Positions 31,902-41,025 of a stretch of DNA of 64,000 nucleotides are shown one piece after another. The translations under genes and the position numbers were made by a program. Origin of the DNA: Pseudomonas sp. R5(2019) (lineage in GTDB: Bacteria > Pseudomonadota > Gammaproteobacteria > Pseudomonadales > Pseudomonadaceae); assembly GCF_009905435.1 (NCBI RefSeq), contig NZ_JAAAMT010000003.1, positions 1 through 64,000 on the forward strand. Direction: 5' to 3'. Below the pieces are notes generated by a model. It saw nothing but the letters and a program-made list of their open reading frames with translations, searched no databases and was not told where the DNA came from. Position 1 is the stretch's first letter; the number at the start of each line of letters is the position of its first letter.

Positions 31902-32047
31902 GCCCTGTCTCATAACGCTCGATAAATGGCGCAAATGCCGGATTGTTGCCATGCCCCTGCGCAACTACACTCGCAACGGGCTTATTGGCCCGGAAAAAGG
32001 GCTGGTCTGGTCCTGCCCTTGGGACAACCCTCTTCAAGGATCGCCTC

Positions 32048-33484
32048 ATGCTGCGCAAACTCTCACTGGCCCTCGCCGTGTCTTGTGCTTCCAACGGATT
32101 GGCCTGGGCAGCTGAAGCGCCCCTTCCCAGCAAGACCGACCTGGTCAGCGTGTACCAGGAAGCGGTCGGCAACAACGCCGACCTCGCCGCCTCTCGCGCC
32201 GACTATGCCGCACGCCGCGAAGTCGTGCCGCAAGCCCGCGCCGGCCTGCTGCCGAACCTGTCGGCCGGGGCCGACATGCTGAACACCCGTACCAGGCTCG
32301 ACGAGCCGTCGCTGACCTCTACCCGCAGCGGCAACTCCTGGCAGGCAACCCTGGCGCAGCCGATCTTCCGCGCCGACCGCTGGTTCCAGTTGCAGGCCGC
32401 GCAGGCCGTCAACGAGCAGGCGGCGCTGGAACTGTCGGCCACCGAGCAAAACCTGATCCTGCAAAGTGCCGAGAACTACTTCGCGGTGCTGCGCGCCCAG
32501 GACAACCTGGCCTCCACCAAGGCCGAGGAAGCCGCCTTCAAGCGCCAGCTGGACCAGTCCAACGAGCGATTTGATGTCGGCCTGTCCGACAAGACCGACG
32601 TACTGCAGTCCCAAGCCAGCTACGACACCGCCCGGGCCAACCGGATCGTCGCCCAGCGCCAGGTCGACGACGCGTTCGAAGCCTTGATCACCTTGACCAA
32701 CCGCGAGTACAACTCGCTCCAGGGTGTGGTCCATAGCTTGCCGGTGCTGGTGCCCGTCCCCAACGACGCCAAAACCTGGGTCGACACCGCCGCCCGCCAG
32801 AACCTCAACCTGCAGGCCAGTCACTACGCGGTCAGCGCCGCCGAGGAAACCTTGCGCCAACGCAAGGCCGGGCATGCGCCCACCGTGGACGCCGTGGCGC
32901 AATACAAAAAAGGTGACAACGACAGCCTGGGCTTCACCAACCCGGCGCCGCAGGCCGGCGTACGCTTTGGCGGTGACGTCGAGCAGCGCAGCATCGGCCT
33001 GCAACTGAACATCCCGATCTACAGCGGCGGCCTGACCAGCTCGCAAGTGCGCGAGGCCTATCAGCGCCTGAACCAGACCGAGCAGCAGCGCGAAAGCCTG
33101 CGTCGCCAGGTGGTGGAGAACACCCGCAACCTGCACCGCGCGGTCAACACCGACGTGGAACAGGTACAAGCGCGCAAGCAGTCGATCATTTCCAACCAGA
33201 GCGCGCTGGAAGCGACCGAAATCGGGTATCAGGTGGGAACGCGCAATATCGTCGACGTGCTGGATGCCCAGCGCCAGCTGTACACCTCGGTGCGGGACTA
33301 CAACAACACTCGCTACGACTACATTCTCGACAACCTGCGCCTGAAGCAGGCGGCGGGCACCTTGAGCCCGCAAGACCTGGAGGACCTCAAGCGTTACCTC
33401 AAGCCTGACTACAACCCGGACAGGGACTTCCTGCCACCGGATCTGGCGAAGGCGGCGCAGGATCAGCTCAAGGCCCGGCCATGA
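32048..33484 (+). CDS. tolC: TolC family outer-membrane channel protein
   Basis: TolC forms the outer-membrane duct for type I secretion and efflux. The 478-residue precursor has a signal peptide ending near AWA-A (residue 19) and two repeated TolC halves of beta-strand and long coiled-coil helices (for example QLDQSNERFDVGLSDKTDV and ATEIGYQVGTRNIVDVLDAQ). The ATG at 32048 directly precedes the signal sequence; the frame is open 105 bases farther upstream, but that part does not look like protein. It diverges from thiC and has no adjacent secretion partner. Confidence 0.92.
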   Translation: MLRKLSLALAVSCASNGLAWAAEAPLPSKTDLVSVYQEAVGNNADLAASRADYAARREVVPQARAGLLPNLSAGADMLNTRTRLDEPSLTSTRSGNSWQATLAQPIFRADRWFQLQAAQAVNEQAALELSATEQNLILQSAENYFAVLRAQDNLASTKAEEAAFKRQLDQSNERFDVGLSDKTDVLQSQASYDTARANRIVAQRQVDDAFEALITLTNREYNSLQGVVHSLPVLVPVPNDAKTWVDTAARQNLNLQASHYAVSAAEETLRQRKAGHAPTVDAVAQYKKGDNDSLGFTNPAPQAGVRFGGDVEQRSIGLQLNIPIYSGGLTSSQVREAYQRLNQTEQQRESLRRQVVENTRNLHRAVNTDVEQVQARKQSIISNQSALEATEIGYQVGTRNIVDVLDAQRQLYTSVRDYNNTRYDYILDNLRLKQAAGTLSPQDLEDLKRYLKPDYNPDRDFLPPDLAKAAQDQLKARP

Positions 33485-33514
33485 TCCAGACCGAAATCAA
33501 CTGACTGAAATTGC

Positions 33515-33602
33515 TGTAGGAGCAAGGCTTGCCTGCGATGGGCTGTAAAGTAGACCCCAGGGGCCGCTGCGCGCCCCATCGCAGGCAAGCCTTGCTCCTA
33601 CA
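33515..33602. repeat. Inverted REP pair between tolC and waaA
   Basis: Perfect 28-bp arms (TGTAGGAGCAAGGCTTGCCT... at 33515-33542 and its complement at 33575-33602) lie between the converging tolC and waaA genes. This is a third REP family in the window and probably the shared 3' end of both transcripts. Confidence 0.85.
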
Positions 33603-33616
33603 ACAGTAGGTTGCGG

Positions 33617-34891
33617 TTATTTGAGCAACCGCCCCAACCCCTCCAGCAACCGCTGCAGCGCGCCCTGATTGGCGCGCATCACGCCAAGCCCCGCCTGCCC
33701 CATCCTCTGCGCCTCGCTCGGCAATTCGATCAGGCGACGGACAACTTCAGCCAACCCCTGAGCATCATCAACTTCCTGCAAGGCTCCGGCACTGCGCAAC
33801 ATCGCGGCAATTTCAAGGAAGTTGAACATGTGCGGCCCACTTAGCACAGGCTTGGCCAGCGCTGCCGGCTCCAGCGGGTTATGCCCACCGCTGGCGATCA
33901 GGCTGCCGCCGACAAAGGCGCTGTCCGCCAAAGCGTACAAAAACAGCAACTCGCCCATGGTGTCGCCAAGCAGCACGCGGGTCTGAGGCTCAACGCTGAC
34001 CCCTTCCGAGCGCCTGACGGTGCTGAAACCTTGCTGCTTGCACAGCGCAAAGACGCTGGCAAAACGCTCGGGATGGCGCGGCACCAGAATCAACAAGGCA
34101 TCGCCGTGGTGATCGAGCAACTGCCGATGGGCAGCCAACACCACCTCGTCTTCGCCTTCGTGGGTACTGGCCGCAATCCAGATCGGACGGCTCGTGGCGC
34201 CCCAGCCTTGCCGCAGCTCAGCGGCACGCTGCAACAGCTGTGGGTCAACGTTCAGGTCGAATTTGATGGAGCCAGTGACCTGCACACATCCGGCACGCGC
34301 GCCCAATTGGCGAAAACGCTCGGCTTCGACTTCGGTCTGCACCGCCAGGAAACTCATCTCGGCCAGCATCGGCCGTGTCAGCTTGGCAAACCGCGCATAG
34401 CCGCGCGCCGAGCGCTCCGACAACCGACCATTGGCCAGGGTCACGGGGATGCCGCGCTTGGCACATTGGTGGATATGGTTAGGCCAAAGCTCGGTTTCCA
34501 TGATCACACCCAGCACGGGCTTCACGGCCTCAAGAAAACGCGACGACGCCCACGGCAAGTCATACGGCAGGTAACAGTGCTGAATGCGCGGTTCATTGGC
34601 AAACATCGCCTGAATCCGCTCGGAACCGGTCGGGGTCATGCAGGTGACGGTGATGGGCAGGTCCGGATAACGCGCCAGCAAGGCGCGGATCATGGGAGCC
34701 GCCGCAATGCTTTCGCCCACCGAGACCGCATGCACCCAGATGCCGCCAGGCTTGAGCGCCGGCAGCTTGAAGCCAAAGCGCTCAGCGATTCGCCGGGCAT
34801 AGGCAGGCGCCTTGCGCGAACGCAGGTACAAGCGCACGGCAATGAGTGGCAGGCCTAGGTGAAACAGCAGGGTATAGAGAGTTCTGTTCAT
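33617..34891 (-). CDS. waaA: Kdo transferase WaaA
   Basis: WaaA attaches Kdo sugars to lipid IVA, the first step of LPS core assembly, from the inner face of the cytoplasmic membrane. The 424-residue GT30 enzyme has an N-terminal membrane anchor (LLFHLGLPLIAVRLYL), the catalytic-base region HAVSVGESIAA, and the nucleotide-sugar site near SGGHNPLEPAALAKPV. The ATG at 34891 fits the family start MNRTLYTLLF; the frame runs on upstream into the LysR gene without a ribosome binding site. It is convergent with tolC and lies 14 bases after the LysR gene. Confidence 0.95.
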   Translation of the reverse strand: MNRTLYTLLFHLGLPLIAVRLYLRSRKAPAYARRIAERFGFKLPALKPGGIWVHAVSVGESIAAAPMIRALLARYPDLPITVTCMTPTGSERIQAMFANEPRIQHCYLPYDLPWASSRFLEAVKPVLGVIMETELWPNHIHQCAKRGIPVTLANGRLSERSARGYARFAKLTRPMLAEMSFLAVQTEVEAERFRQLGARAGCVQVTGSIKFDLNVDPQLLQRAAELRQGWGATSRPIWIAASTHEGEDEVVLAAHRQLLDHHGDALLILVPRHPERFASVFALCKQQGFSTVRRSEGVSVEPQTRVLLGDTMGELLFLYALADSAFVGGSLIASGGHNPLEPAALAKPVLSGPHMFNFLEIAAMLRSAGALQEVDDAQGLAEVVRRLIELPSEAQRMGQAGLGVMRANQGALQRLLEGLGRLLK

Positions 34892-34905
34892 GGCGGCGAA
34901 GTGTA

Positions 34906-35796
34906 CTAGCCAATGGCTCGCAAGTGCAGTGCGAAGCGCTCGGCCAGGAACTGCGCCGCAGGGCCCAGCGGCTCGTCCCGTCGCCACACCAGTTCGACCA
35001 CCAGTGCCGGCGGTATCCACTCGCTGGTCAGCTCGATCATGTGCCCGTGATAGGCCGAATACTGCACCACATGGCGGGGCAACCAGGCCCAGCCCAATCC
35101 GCGCATCAGCAGTTCGGCCATCATGTAGAAACTGTCGGCCCGCCAGACCTGCGGGCTGATCGGGTCGCCGCCCGGATAGCCGCTCTGCTGTGGGGCGATC
35201 AGCAGCTGCCGATGTTGCGCCAGCTGCTGGCGGGTCACCTGCCCCTGCGATACCAGCGGGTGATGGACCGCGCACACCGTGACCATTTCAACACTGCCCA
35301 GGGCCCGTCGCTCAATGGCTGGCGGCATCCGGTCGTGGTGAAACAGCAGACCAAGGTCGGCGCGACGCTCCACCAGCTTGCGCGCCACATCGCCCTGGGC
35401 CGCACTGGAGAGCTGCACTTCAACCAGCGGAAAGCGTGTGGCCAATGCCTCAAGGCTGTCGATCACCGGCTGAAAGGGCATAGCCTCATCCTGCGCCACG
35501 CGCAATTGCGCCTCCTGCCCACGCATCAGCGCCAGCGCGCGGCCGTCCAGGCGCTCGCATTGGCGCAGGAGTTCACGTGCTTCATCGAGCAGGGCATTGC
35601 CGGCCTCGGTCAGGCGCGGCTGTCGGCCGCTGCTGCGCTCGAACAAGGTCACGCCAAGGTCGGTCTCCAACAAGGCGATGGCCGTGCTGATGGCCGACTG
35701 CGCCTTGTGCTGCTCGCGCGCGACCGCCGAAAACGAGCGCAGCTCGGCCACGCGGACAAACAACTGTATTTGCTCGATGTTCCATTGTTGGGCCAT
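34906..35796 (-). CDS. LysR-family transcriptional regulator
   Basis: The 296-residue protein has an N-terminal winged helix-turn-helix (IEQIQLFVRVAELRSFSAVA, then SAISTAIALLETDLG) and a C-terminal effector domain, the usual LTTR size. It is transcribed toward waaA and diverges from the SMR pump gene across 84 bases, so the pump gene is its most likely target. The ligand is unknown. The ATG at 35796 has GGAG eight bases upstream. Confidence 0.92.
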   Translation of the reverse strand: MAQQWNIEQIQLFVRVAELRSFSAVAREQHKAQSAISTAIALLETDLGVTLFERSSGRQPRLTEAGNALLDEARELLRQCERLDGRALALMRGQEAQLRVAQDEAMPFQPVIDSLEALATRFPLVEVQLSSAAQGDVARKLVERRADLGLLFHHDRMPPAIERRALGSVEMVTVCAVHHPLVSQGQVTRQQLAQHRQLLIAPQQSGYPGGDPISPQVWRADSFYMMAELLMRGLGWAWLPRHVVQYSAYHGHMIELTSEWIPPALVVELVWRRDEPLGPAAQFLAERFALHLRAIG

Positions 35797-35880
35797 CAAC
35801 CTATCTCCAGCTCAGATAGGTAATGACTTTACCGCATCTGACCATCGACTAGAATGCGCGCAACTACGGAGGATTTCACT

Positions 35881-36213
35881 ATGACTGCCTACTACTACCT
35901 GGCCATCGCCATCTGCGCGGAAGTGATCGCCACAGCCTCCATGAAGGCGGTCAAAGGCATCAGCACCCCACTGCCATTGCTGTTGATGATTGCCGGTTAC
36001 GCGGTTGCGTTCTGGATGCTGACTCTGGTGGTGCGCAGCATTCCGGTGGGCATCGCCTACGCGGTCTGGTCGGGCCTGGGGATTGTCTTGATCAGCGTCG
36101 CGGCGCTGGTCATCTATGGGCAGAAGCTCGACCTGCCGGCCATGGCCGGCATGAGCTTGATCGTGCTTGGCGTGGTGGTGATTCAGGTGTTCTCGAAAAC
36201 TGCCGGGCATTGA
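35881..36213 (+). CDS. Small multidrug resistance (SMR) efflux protein
   Basis: The 110-residue protein has four membrane helices and the essential Glu14 of the EmrE/SMR family (AIAICAEVIATASMK), plus the conserved GIAYAVWSGLGIV in helix 3. Members exchange protons for quaternary ammonium or guanidinium compounds as antiparallel dimers. The spacing of Glu14 and the WSG motif fit the EmrE/Qac group, but guanidinium export cannot be excluded. GGAGG lies before the ATG at 35881. It is divergent from the LysR gene. Confidence 0.92.
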   Translation: MTAYYYLAIAICAEVIATASMKAVKGISTPLPLLLMIAGYAVAFWMLTLVVRSIPVGIAYAVWSGLGIVLISVAALVIYGQKLDLPAMAGMSLIVLGVVVIQVFSKTAGH

Positions 36214-36232
36214 CCTGCGCCCGGGTAGAAAA

Positions 36233-36274
36233 CCTCACAGGCTGTATACTGCGCGTCTGTTCCAGCCTGTGAGG
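36233..36274 (+). promoter_or_regulatory. 12-bp inverted repeat spanning the ribosome binding site
   Basis: CCTCACAGGCTG (36233-36244) and CAGCCTGTGAGG (36263-36274) are perfect complements with an 18-base loop that contains TATACT. The GAGG Shine-Dalgarno of the following oxidoreductase gene is in the 3' arm. It could be an operator around a -10 box if transcription starts in the loop, or an RNA hairpin that hides the ribosome binding site if transcription starts upstream. Confidence 0.55.
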
Positions 36275-36281
36275 TCGTTCA

Positions 36282-37457
36282 ATGCCATCCGTTATTTCCA
36301 CCGACATCCTGATCGTCGGCGCAGGTGTCGCCGGTCTCTGGCTCAATGCCCGCCTGCGCCGCCAGGGCTATTCGACGGTGCTGGTGGAAAGCGCCACCCT
36401 GGGCGGCGAGCAAACCGTCAAATCCCAGGGCATCATTCATGGCGGCGCCAAATATGCGCTGCATGGTGCCCTCACCGGCGCTTCCGAAGCGATTGCCGAC
36501 ATGCCCCGGCGCTGGCGCGAAGCGCTGGCCGGCACTGGCGAGCTGGACCTGTCCGGCGTGCGACTGCTGTCTGAAGCCCATTACCTGTGGTCCCCCGGCA
36601 CGCTGGCTGGCAACCTGACCAGCTTCTTCGCCAGCAAGGCGGTGCGCGGCCGTGTCGATCAGGTCAAGGGCGACCAGCTGCCACCGGCGCTGCAGGACCG
36701 TGGCTTCAAGGGCAAGGTTTACCGTCTGGCAGAGCTGGTGGTCGATGTCCCCAGCCTGATCCAGCAACTGGCTTTGCTGGCGGGCGACAGCCTGCTCGCC
36801 GGGCAGTCCATCGAACCGTTGAAAGAAGGCGGCACGCTGGTTGGCCTGAAGGTCGATGGCCGCGAAATTCGTGCCCAGCGCATCGTCCTCAGTGCTGGCG
36901 CCGGCAATGCCGGGTTGTTGTCCGCACTCGGCCTGGACCAGCCGGCCATGCAACGCCGGCCGCTGCACATGGTGCTGGCCAAGGGGCCTAACCTCAAACC
37001 GCTGTACGCCCACTGCCTGGGCGGCGGCCCCAAGCCGCGGATTACCGTCACCACCCATCCAGGTGCTGATGGCCAATGGGTCTGGTACCTGGGCGGCGAC
37101 ATTGCCGAAGCTGACGGCGTTGCCCGTGAACCGCAAGCGCAGATCGCGGTCGCGCAAAAGGAAATCGCCAACCTGCTGCCTTGGGTCGATCAAAGCCAAG
37201 TGCGCTGGGCGACCCTGCGTGTCGACCGTGCAGAACCCGCCCAATCGGGCCTGGTTCGACCCGACAACGCTTTTCTGACCGAAAGCGGCCGCCTGCTGGT
37301 CGGCTGGCCGACCAAACTGGCGCTGGCACCCGACTTCGCCGACCGCGTACTGGCGCAGCTTGAACGCGATGCGATCAAGCCCGCCGCTCACCCGAGCCTG
37401 CCTGAATTCCCGCGCCCCGCCGTGGCGCAACCTGTCTGGGAGCAACTGCTGCCATGA
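36282..37457 (+). CDS. FAD-dependent oxidoreductase (DAO family)
   Basis: The 391-residue cytoplasmic protein starts with DILIVGAGVAGLWLNARL, a Rossmann FAD-binding motif, followed by SQGIIHGGAKYALHG as in glycerol-3-phosphate/D-amino-acid oxidase-like enzymes, and a C-terminal GWPTKLALAPDFADRVL. The substrate is unknown; the family member in P. aeruginosa is PA4991. It overlaps the next gene by four bases (ATGA), so the pair probably acts in one pathway. Confidence 0.82.
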   Translation: MPSVISTDILIVGAGVAGLWLNARLRRQGYSTVLVESATLGGEQTVKSQGIIHGGAKYALHGALTGASEAIADMPRRWREALAGTGELDLSGVRLLSEAHYLWSPGTLAGNLTSFFASKAVRGRVDQVKGDQLPPALQDRGFKGKVYRLAELVVDVPSLIQQLALLAGDSLLAGQSIEPLKEGGTLVGLKVDGREIRAQRIVLSAGAGNAGLLSALGLDQPAMQRRPLHMVLAKGPNLKPLYAHCLGGGPKPRITVTTHPGADGQWVWYLGGDIAEADGVAREPQAQIAVAQKEIANLLPWVDQSQVRWATLRVDRAEPAQSGLVRPDNAFLTESGRLLVGWPTKLALAPDFADRVLAQLERDAIKPAAHPSLPEFPRPAVAQPVWEQLLP

Positions 37458-38266
37458 GCCTGCCGACCCTGCACGAACTTCACCGCCCATTGGGCAGCAC
37501 AGGCCTGAGCGTCTCACCGCTGGGCCTTGGCACGGTCAAGCTGGGGCGCGATCAAGGGGTCAAGTACCCCAACGGCTTCACCATTCCCGACGATCAACAG
37601 GCGCGCCTGCTGCTCAAACAGGCTCGGGAACTGGGTATCAACTTGATTGACACCGCGCCGGCCTATGGCCGCAGCGAAGAGCGCCTGGGCCCGCTGCTGC
37701 GCGGCCAGCGCCAGGACTGGGTGATCGTCAGCAAGGTTGGCGAAGAATTCGACAACGGTGTGTCGAGCTTCGACTTCAGCGCCGAGCACACACGCTTTTC
37801 GGTGGAACGCAGCCTGAAGCGTCTGGAAACGGACTTCATCGACCTGGTGCTGGTCCATTCGGACGGCAATGATTTGCAGATTCTCGATGAGACCGGCGTG
37901 TACGAGACCCTCGCGGCGCTCAAGCGCGAAGGCAAGATCCGTGGCTTCGGTTTTTCCGGCAAGACCATCGAAGGTGGATTGAAAGCATTGCAGACAGGCG
38001 ATTGCGCCATGGTCACCTACAATTTGAACGAGCAGGGGGAACGCCCGGTCATTGATTACGCCGCCGCCCATGGCAAAGCCATTCTGGTGAAGAAGGCTCT
38101 GGCCAGCGGCCACGTCTGCCTGAGCCCCGGCATTGATCCGGTGCGGGCCAGCTTCCAATTGCTGTTTGAGCACCCGGGGGTTACCAGTGCTATTGTCGGC
38201 ACCATCAACCCCGTGCACCTGGCCCATAACGTCGCCACCGCCGCTGCCGTGCTACGCAATCGCTAG
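37454..38266 (+). CDS. Aldo/keto reductase
   Basis: The 270-residue protein follows the aldo-keto reductase barrel: GLGTVKLGRD near the start, the catalytic Asp/Tyr motif NLIDTAPAYGRSEERLG, a Lys (VIVSKVGEE), His in VLVHSDG, and a C-terminal NADPH-site segment (TSAIVGTINPVHLAHNV). The carbonyl substrate is unknown. The ATGA overlap with the oxidoreductase points to coupled translation. Confidence 0.9.
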   Translation: MSLPTLHELHRPLGSTGLSVSPLGLGTVKLGRDQGVKYPNGFTIPDDQQARLLLKQARELGINLIDTAPAYGRSEERLGPLLRGQRQDWVIVSKVGEEFDNGVSSFDFSAEHTRFSVERSLKRLETDFIDLVLVHSDGNDLQILDETGVYETLAALKREGKIRGFGFSGKTIEGGLKALQTGDCAMVTYNLNEQGERPVIDYAAAHGKAILVKKALASGHVCLSPGIDPVRASFQLLFEHPGVTSAIVGTINPVHLAHNVATAAAVLRNR

Positions 38267-38307
38267 CGACGCCCTCGCGGCCGCCCCCAACGCAAGCAGG
38301 AGCCGAG

Positions 38308-39273
38308 ATGCCGCGAACCCTGATAAGAAAGAATCCAAGCAACTTCAAGACCCTGCCGTTGTTCGTCGAAGCCACCCCCGAAGGCCTGACTTATCAGAGC
38401 GTCGGCAGGCCATTGAATTTCGCCCAGACCCTGCAGCGGCGCAAGCAGGTGCACATCGCCGACAGTGAGCGCTTTGCCGTGGAGCTGGCGAACCTTGGGG
38501 TGTCGGTGCGACTGACCCTGCACTGGCAGAACCGTGAGTACTGGGTGCTGGTGCGCCAGCGTCGCCAGGACCGGGGCGATGTGGTGCTCAAGCTGATTTC
38601 CGGCTACGTGCCCGCCCGTGAACTGAACCTGCCGCTGCACACCGCCGTGCAGGAAGTGGCCGAGGAATGCCTGCTGGAAACCCCTGAAGGCTGGCTGAGC
38701 GGGCGCTTCAACGACACTTGGTTGCCGACGCCTTACCGTGACGCCCTGCATTACCGTGAAGCCCTGCCCTTTCGCCTGACGCCGTTGTCGGGCGCGGCGC
38801 GGCCGGTTCGCTGCGCCAACCTGCAATTGATCGAGCGCCCGCGCGCTTACGTGCACCTGCCAACGGCCTCCCTGCAATTGATTTACGACCTGCGCCTTGA
38901 AGTCCCCAAGGACGCCAAATCGCTGAGTCTGTTTCATGTGGATGAACGTCTGGAGGGTGATCATCTGGTCGCCCGCCTCGACCGCAGCCACCCGGACCTG
39001 TACCTGATGCCGCTCAAGGACGGTCATCCCTGCCCGCAGCTGTACACCCTGAAAAAGGATCAGTTGCTGCCGGCCAGCACCCGCGGGGTGTTCCTGGCGG
39101 AAAGCTTCGCCCGCCAGAAGGGCTGGCTGGTGACAGAGGAACGGATTCGCTGGAAGGACTGGCTCAAGCAACAAGGGCTGGTCGCCCAGCCTTACGCTGC
39201 TCGCCTGGGCTTGAACCGGTTGACCAGCAAGGCGCGGGAGTTGCTGCAGATTGCCCGGGGCGGGCAACTTTGA
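38308..39273 (+). CDS. Conserved protein with degenerate Nudix-like segment
   Basis: The 321-residue protein is not assigned to a characterised family. It has no signal peptide or membrane helix. Residues about 90-125 contain GYVPARE followed by QEVAEECLLE, which looks like a Nudix box (G-x5-E-x7-REUxEExGU) with two extra residues, Gln for Arg and Leu for Gly, so normal Nudix catalysis is doubtful. AGGAG precedes the ATG. It follows the aldo/keto reductase gene by 41 bases on the same strand and ends in a REP pair. Confidence 0.7.
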   Translation: MPRTLIRKNPSNFKTLPLFVEATPEGLTYQSVGRPLNFAQTLQRRKQVHIADSERFAVELANLGVSVRLTLHWQNREYWVLVRQRRQDRGDVVLKLISGYVPARELNLPLHTAVQEVAEECLLETPEGWLSGRFNDTWLPTPYRDALHYREALPFRLTPLSGAARPVRCANLQLIERPRAYVHLPTASLQLIYDLRLEVPKDAKSLSLFHVDERLEGDHLVARLDRSHPDLYLMPLKDGHPCPQLYTLKKDQLLPASTRGVFLAESFARQKGWLVTEERIRWKDWLKQQGLVAQPYAARLGLNRLTSKARELLQIARGGQL

Positions 39274-39289
39274 ATCGGCGGTGACCTTG

Positions 39290-39369
39290 TTCGCGGATAA
39301 ATCCGCTCCCACAAAAGCCCCGCCCCTTCCGGTGAGGTGGCTTTTTGTGGGAGCGGATTTATCCGCGAA
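39290..39369. repeat. Inverted REP pair before hldE
   Basis: 24-bp perfect arms (TTCGCGGATAAATCCGCTCC... at 39290-39313, complement at 39346-39369) lie between convergent genes. It is the same REP family as at 29590-29676, with an extra AAAAGCC/GGCTTTTT extension that gives a T-run and may make it a working terminator. Confidence 0.85.
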
Positions 39370-39378
39370 GCTTTTGGA

Positions 39379-40800
39379 TTAGTTCTTGCGGATTTTCTCG
39401 ACAATGGCGGTGGTGGAGCTGTTTTCCACCAACCCCAGCACCTTCACCGTGCCGCCGTAAGCGGTGACGATATCGGCGCCGACCACCTGGTCGATCCCGT
39501 AGTCCCCGCCCTTGACCAGCACATCCGGCTTGACCTGGGCCAGCAGGCTCTCTGGTGTGCCTTCGGAAAAACTGGTCACCCAGTCCACCGCGCCCAGGCC
39601 AGCCAGGACTGCCATCCGCCGGTCAACGCTGTTGATCGGGCGGCCCGGCCCTTTTAGGCGACTGACCGAGGCATCGTCGTTGACCGCAACGATCAAGCGA
39701 TCACCCTGCGCCCGTGCCTGCTCAAGGTAGGTCACGTGGCCGGCATGAAGGATGTCGAAGCAGCCATTGGTGAAGACGATTTTCTCGTTGTGCGCCCGGG
39801 CATCGTCGACGGCCAGCAACAACTGGTCATGGCTGAGCACACCACGCTCGGAACCCTGATCACGCTGGATCGCCCGGCGCAATTCCGGCGCGCTGATGGC
39901 GGCGGTACCCAATTTACCCACCACGATGCCAGCGGCAAGGTTGGCCAGCGCCACGGCGTGGGGCAGCTCTTCGCCGGCCGCGATGGCCGCGGCCAGAGTC
40001 GAGATGACAGTGTCGCCCGCGCCCGTGACATCGAACACTTCACGTGCCCGCGCCGGCAGGTGCAGGGCCGGGTGATCGGCGCGCAGCAGGGTCATGCCAT
40101 GCTCGCCACGGGTCACCAGAAGCGCCCCCAGTTCCAGTTCCTGCATCAGCCGCGCACCCTTGGCGACCAGCTCTGCTTCATCGGCGCAACGGCCGACGAT
40201 GGCTTCGAACTCGCTCAGGTTTGGCGTGATCAGGCTGGCGCCACGGTAGATGGCGAAATCCTTGCCCTTGGGGTCGGCCAGCACCGGGATGCCCTTGTCG
40301 CGGGCGGCCTGGATCAGGCTTTGATGATTCTTCAACGCACCCTTGCCGTAGTCCGACAGCACCAGGACCTTGACGCCATCAAGCAAGGCATCGACTGCGT
40401 TGCCCAGCGACAACGGGTCGGTGGCGAAGGGTTCTTCAAAGTCGATACGCAGCAATTGCTGGTGCCGGCTCATGACCCGCAGCTTGACGATGGTTGGCTG
40501 ATGGGCAATGCGCTGGAAGTTCGCCCGCACGCCTGCGGCGGCCAGGCTGTTGGCCAGGCTCTCGGCCGCCTCATCCTCACCGGTGACGCCCACCAGGGAC
40601 GCCGGTGCACCCAGGGCTGCGATGTTCAACGCAACGTTCGCCGCGCCACCGGGGCGGTCCTCGATCTGCTCGACCTTGACCACCGGAACCGGGGCCTCGG
40701 GCGAAATCCGTGAGGTACCGCCATGCCAGTAACGGTCGAGCATCACATCACCGACCACCAACACAGGGGCTTGATCGAATCGCGGCATCGACAATTTCAT
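39379..40800 (-). CDS. hldE: Bifunctional heptose kinase/adenylyltransferase HldE
   Basis: HldE makes ADP-heptose for the LPS inner core. The 473-residue protein has an N-terminal ribokinase-like domain ([21 protein letters not shown]) that phosphorylates heptose 7-phosphate at O-1, and a C-terminal nucleotidyltransferase domain (about 340-473) with [14 protein letters not shown]. The ATG at 40800 gives the usual start. It is last of the waaL-msbA-hldE series and ends beside a REP hairpin. Confidence 0.95.
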   Translation of the reverse strand: MKLSMPRFDQAPVLVVGDVMLDRYWHGGTSRISPEAPVPVVKVEQIEDRPGGAANVALNIAALGAPASLVGVTGEDEAAESLANSLAAAGVRANFQRIAHQPTIVKLRVMSRHQQLLRIDFEEPFATDPLSLGNAVDALLDGVKVLVLSDYGKGALKNHQSLIQAARDKGIPVLADPKGKDFAIYRGASLITPNLSEFEAIVGRCADEAELVAKGARLMQELELGALLVTRGEHGMTLLRADHPALHLPARAREVFDVTGAGDTVISTLAAAIAAGEELPHAVALANLAAGIVVGKLGTAAISAPELRRAIQRDQGSERGVLSHDQLLLAVDDARAHNEKIVFTNGCFDILHAGHVTYLEQARAQGDRLIVAVNDDASVSRLKGPGRPINSVDRRMAVLAGLGAVDWVTSFSEGTPESLLAQVKPDVLVKGGDYGIDQVVGADIVTAYGGTVKVLGLVENSSTTAIVEKIRKN

Positions 40801-40863
40801 GGAGCAACCCACATACAAAATGAACAGGGGCGCGATATTAGCACAGGGAAGATGCCGCCTTGT

Positions 40864-41025
40864 TTACAGCCGTGAGGTGGTATTGATTGCAATTGCCGTG
40901 ACCCCACGCCGGTCAAGGGTTTGCACTAGCCGCTGGGTCGCGGTGTTCAGGTCCAGCACCGTGGTGTCGATCTCGCAATCGGCGTCCAGCGAGCGCCGGG
41001 CTGTTGCAGCCCGACGCTCGTACAC
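40864..41025 (-). pseudogene. 53-codon open frame in phase after msbA stop
   Basis: Directly after the msbA TGA, in the same frame, a GTG opens a 53-codon frame ending at TAA (40864). Its product includes YERRAATARRSLDADCEIDT and ends INTTSRL, similar in style to the C-terminal tail of P-loop kinases (a charged helix, then IDTT). It has no ribosome binding site. It may be the surviving end of a lost gene or a read-through extension of MsbA; a chance frame is also possible. Confidence 0.3.
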
